From contig JAUYDD010000109.1 in the NCBI GenBank assembly GCA_030704765.1, positions 1 through 13,518 of the forward strand: a stretch of 13,518 bases of DNA, in the 5' to 3' direction. Below, one piece after another: positions 13,173 to 13,518 of the stretch. The number at the start of each line of letters is the position of its first letter. The stretch's first letter is position 1. The position numbers were made by a program, and so were the translations under genes. Source of the DNA: Nanobdellota archaeon (GTDB taxonomy: Archaea > Nanobdellota > Nanobdellia > Pacearchaeales > GW2011-AR1). The notes below the pieces were generated by a model, which ran no database searches, had not been told where the DNA came from, and saw nothing but the letters and a program-made list of their open reading frames with translations.

Positions 13173-13235
13173 GGAGTTTTGGTTAAAAAATTAGATTAAT
13201 ATGTTTAAGTAAGTTATTACTAAAAAATAGTAAAA

Positions 13236-13244
13236 TTTATAAAT
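13236..13244. promoter_or_regulatory. TATA-like box without an assigned gene
   Basis: TTTATAAAT lies in the region between srp54 and the terminal structured element. A plus-strand transcript would begin near 13265 and has no coding frame after it. It may be an upstream promoter of the structured element or chance in AT-rich DNA. Confidence 0.25.
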
Positions 13245-13354
13245 GGGGTAAAATATCCTTATTTCAAAATCAAAATCCATTGTAACTTTATACTATAATT
13301 CCCAATCCCAATACTATATATGTAGTTGTTACGCCTTAATTCTTGAACAAAAAC

Positions 13355-13362
13355 TTTATAAA
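13355..13362 (+). promoter_or_regulatory. TATA box for the terminal structured RNA
   Basis: TTTATAAA is centred near 13358.5, predicting a transcript start near 13384. The first strong stem begins at 13386. Confidence 0.5.
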
Positions 13363-13383
13363 AAAGAAATTGTTCTTAAATAA

Positions 13384-13518
13384 AGAAATTGCCTAAAAAT
13401 TAGCAATCCCAACCGACCCAGAGGGTCGGGGTATTTGCTAATTTTTTCGCTTCGCGACCGGCAATTTCAGTCTCCAAGAAAAACTTTCAGAAGTTTTTCT
13501 GGGCCATTCAAAATCTGA
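13384..13518 (+). ncRNA. Structured RNA-like element, 5' part (3' end outside window)
   Basis: No coding frame fits, but the folding is dense. Stem AAATTGCC/GGCAATTT (13386-13393, 13460-13467) encloses AAAAATTAGCAA/TTGCTAATTTTT (13395-13406, 13435-13446). This in turn encloses CCGACCC/GGGTCGG (13413-13419, 13423-13429), and TCGC/GCGA (13447-13450, 13454-13457) forms a side hairpin. A separate perfect 10-bp hairpin AGAAAAACTT/AAGTTTTTCT (13477-13486, 13491-13500, loop TCAG) leads directly into GGGCCATTCAAA (13501-13512). A 10-bp hairpin followed by GGGCCAWTCAAA is also found at 11-63, so both may belong to one RNA family. The TATA box at 13355-13362 sets the start. Although it is next to srp54, I see no SRP RNA helix 8 signature. 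Confidence 0.55.

Noticed and set aside
13384..13518. SRP RNA gene next to srp54
   Set aside because: The helix 8 and tetraloop signatures of archaeal 7S RNA are not visible in the part present.

Overview
The window looks like a piece of an AT-rich archaeal genome, most likely from a DPANN lineage of the Woesearchaeota/Pacearchaeota type. That placement is an inference; no rRNA is present to settle it. The support is an archaeal SRP54, a free-standing Bud32-type kinase, a TrmB-family regulator, and TATA boxes (TTTATAAA-like) centred about 25 bp upstream of start codons. Most transcription units therefore appear to be leaderless, without a Shine-Dalgarno site.

Layout. Positions 1-135 hold the 3' part of a strongly structured RNA-like element. 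Positions 189-1061 are a BRO/DinD-like gene broken by one in-frame TAA. A 395-bp gene-free stretch follows, then an AAA_14/DUF4143 ATPase (1457-2695). A Bud32-like kinase (2831-3631, minus) with an unusual low-complexity insert is divergent from an NlpC/P60-like protein (3685-4419). A single palindromic TATA box sits between these two.

From about 4.4 to 11.8 kb the style changes. Each short transcription unit is separated from the next by a 50-220 bp intergenic repeat of one family, and all repeats lie in the same orientation whatever the direction of the genes. The units are a small CheD-like protein (4868-5347), a methyltransferase (5479-6210, minus), a TrmB-like regulator (6535-7305, minus) divergent from a three-gene operon (radical SAM, HD hydrolase, CitG-like protein; 7379-10088), a divergent Maf-type pyrophosphatase (10321-10893, minus) and a cytidine/guanine-type deaminase (11139-11630). 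The pattern recalls a gene-cassette array or a spreading intergenic element.

The window closes with SRP54 (11769-13148, minus). Divergent from it is a promoter followed by a second structured RNA-like element (13384 to past the window end), which shares a hairpin plus GGGCCAWTCAAA signature with the element at position 1.

The most coherent functional group is the TrmB-like regulator, a 20-bp palindrome placed between the two divergent TATA boxes, and the radical SAM/HD/CitG-like operon. This looks like a self-regulated enzymatic module of unknown product. The Maf protein and the deaminase may share a nucleotide-related theme, but they are separate units.
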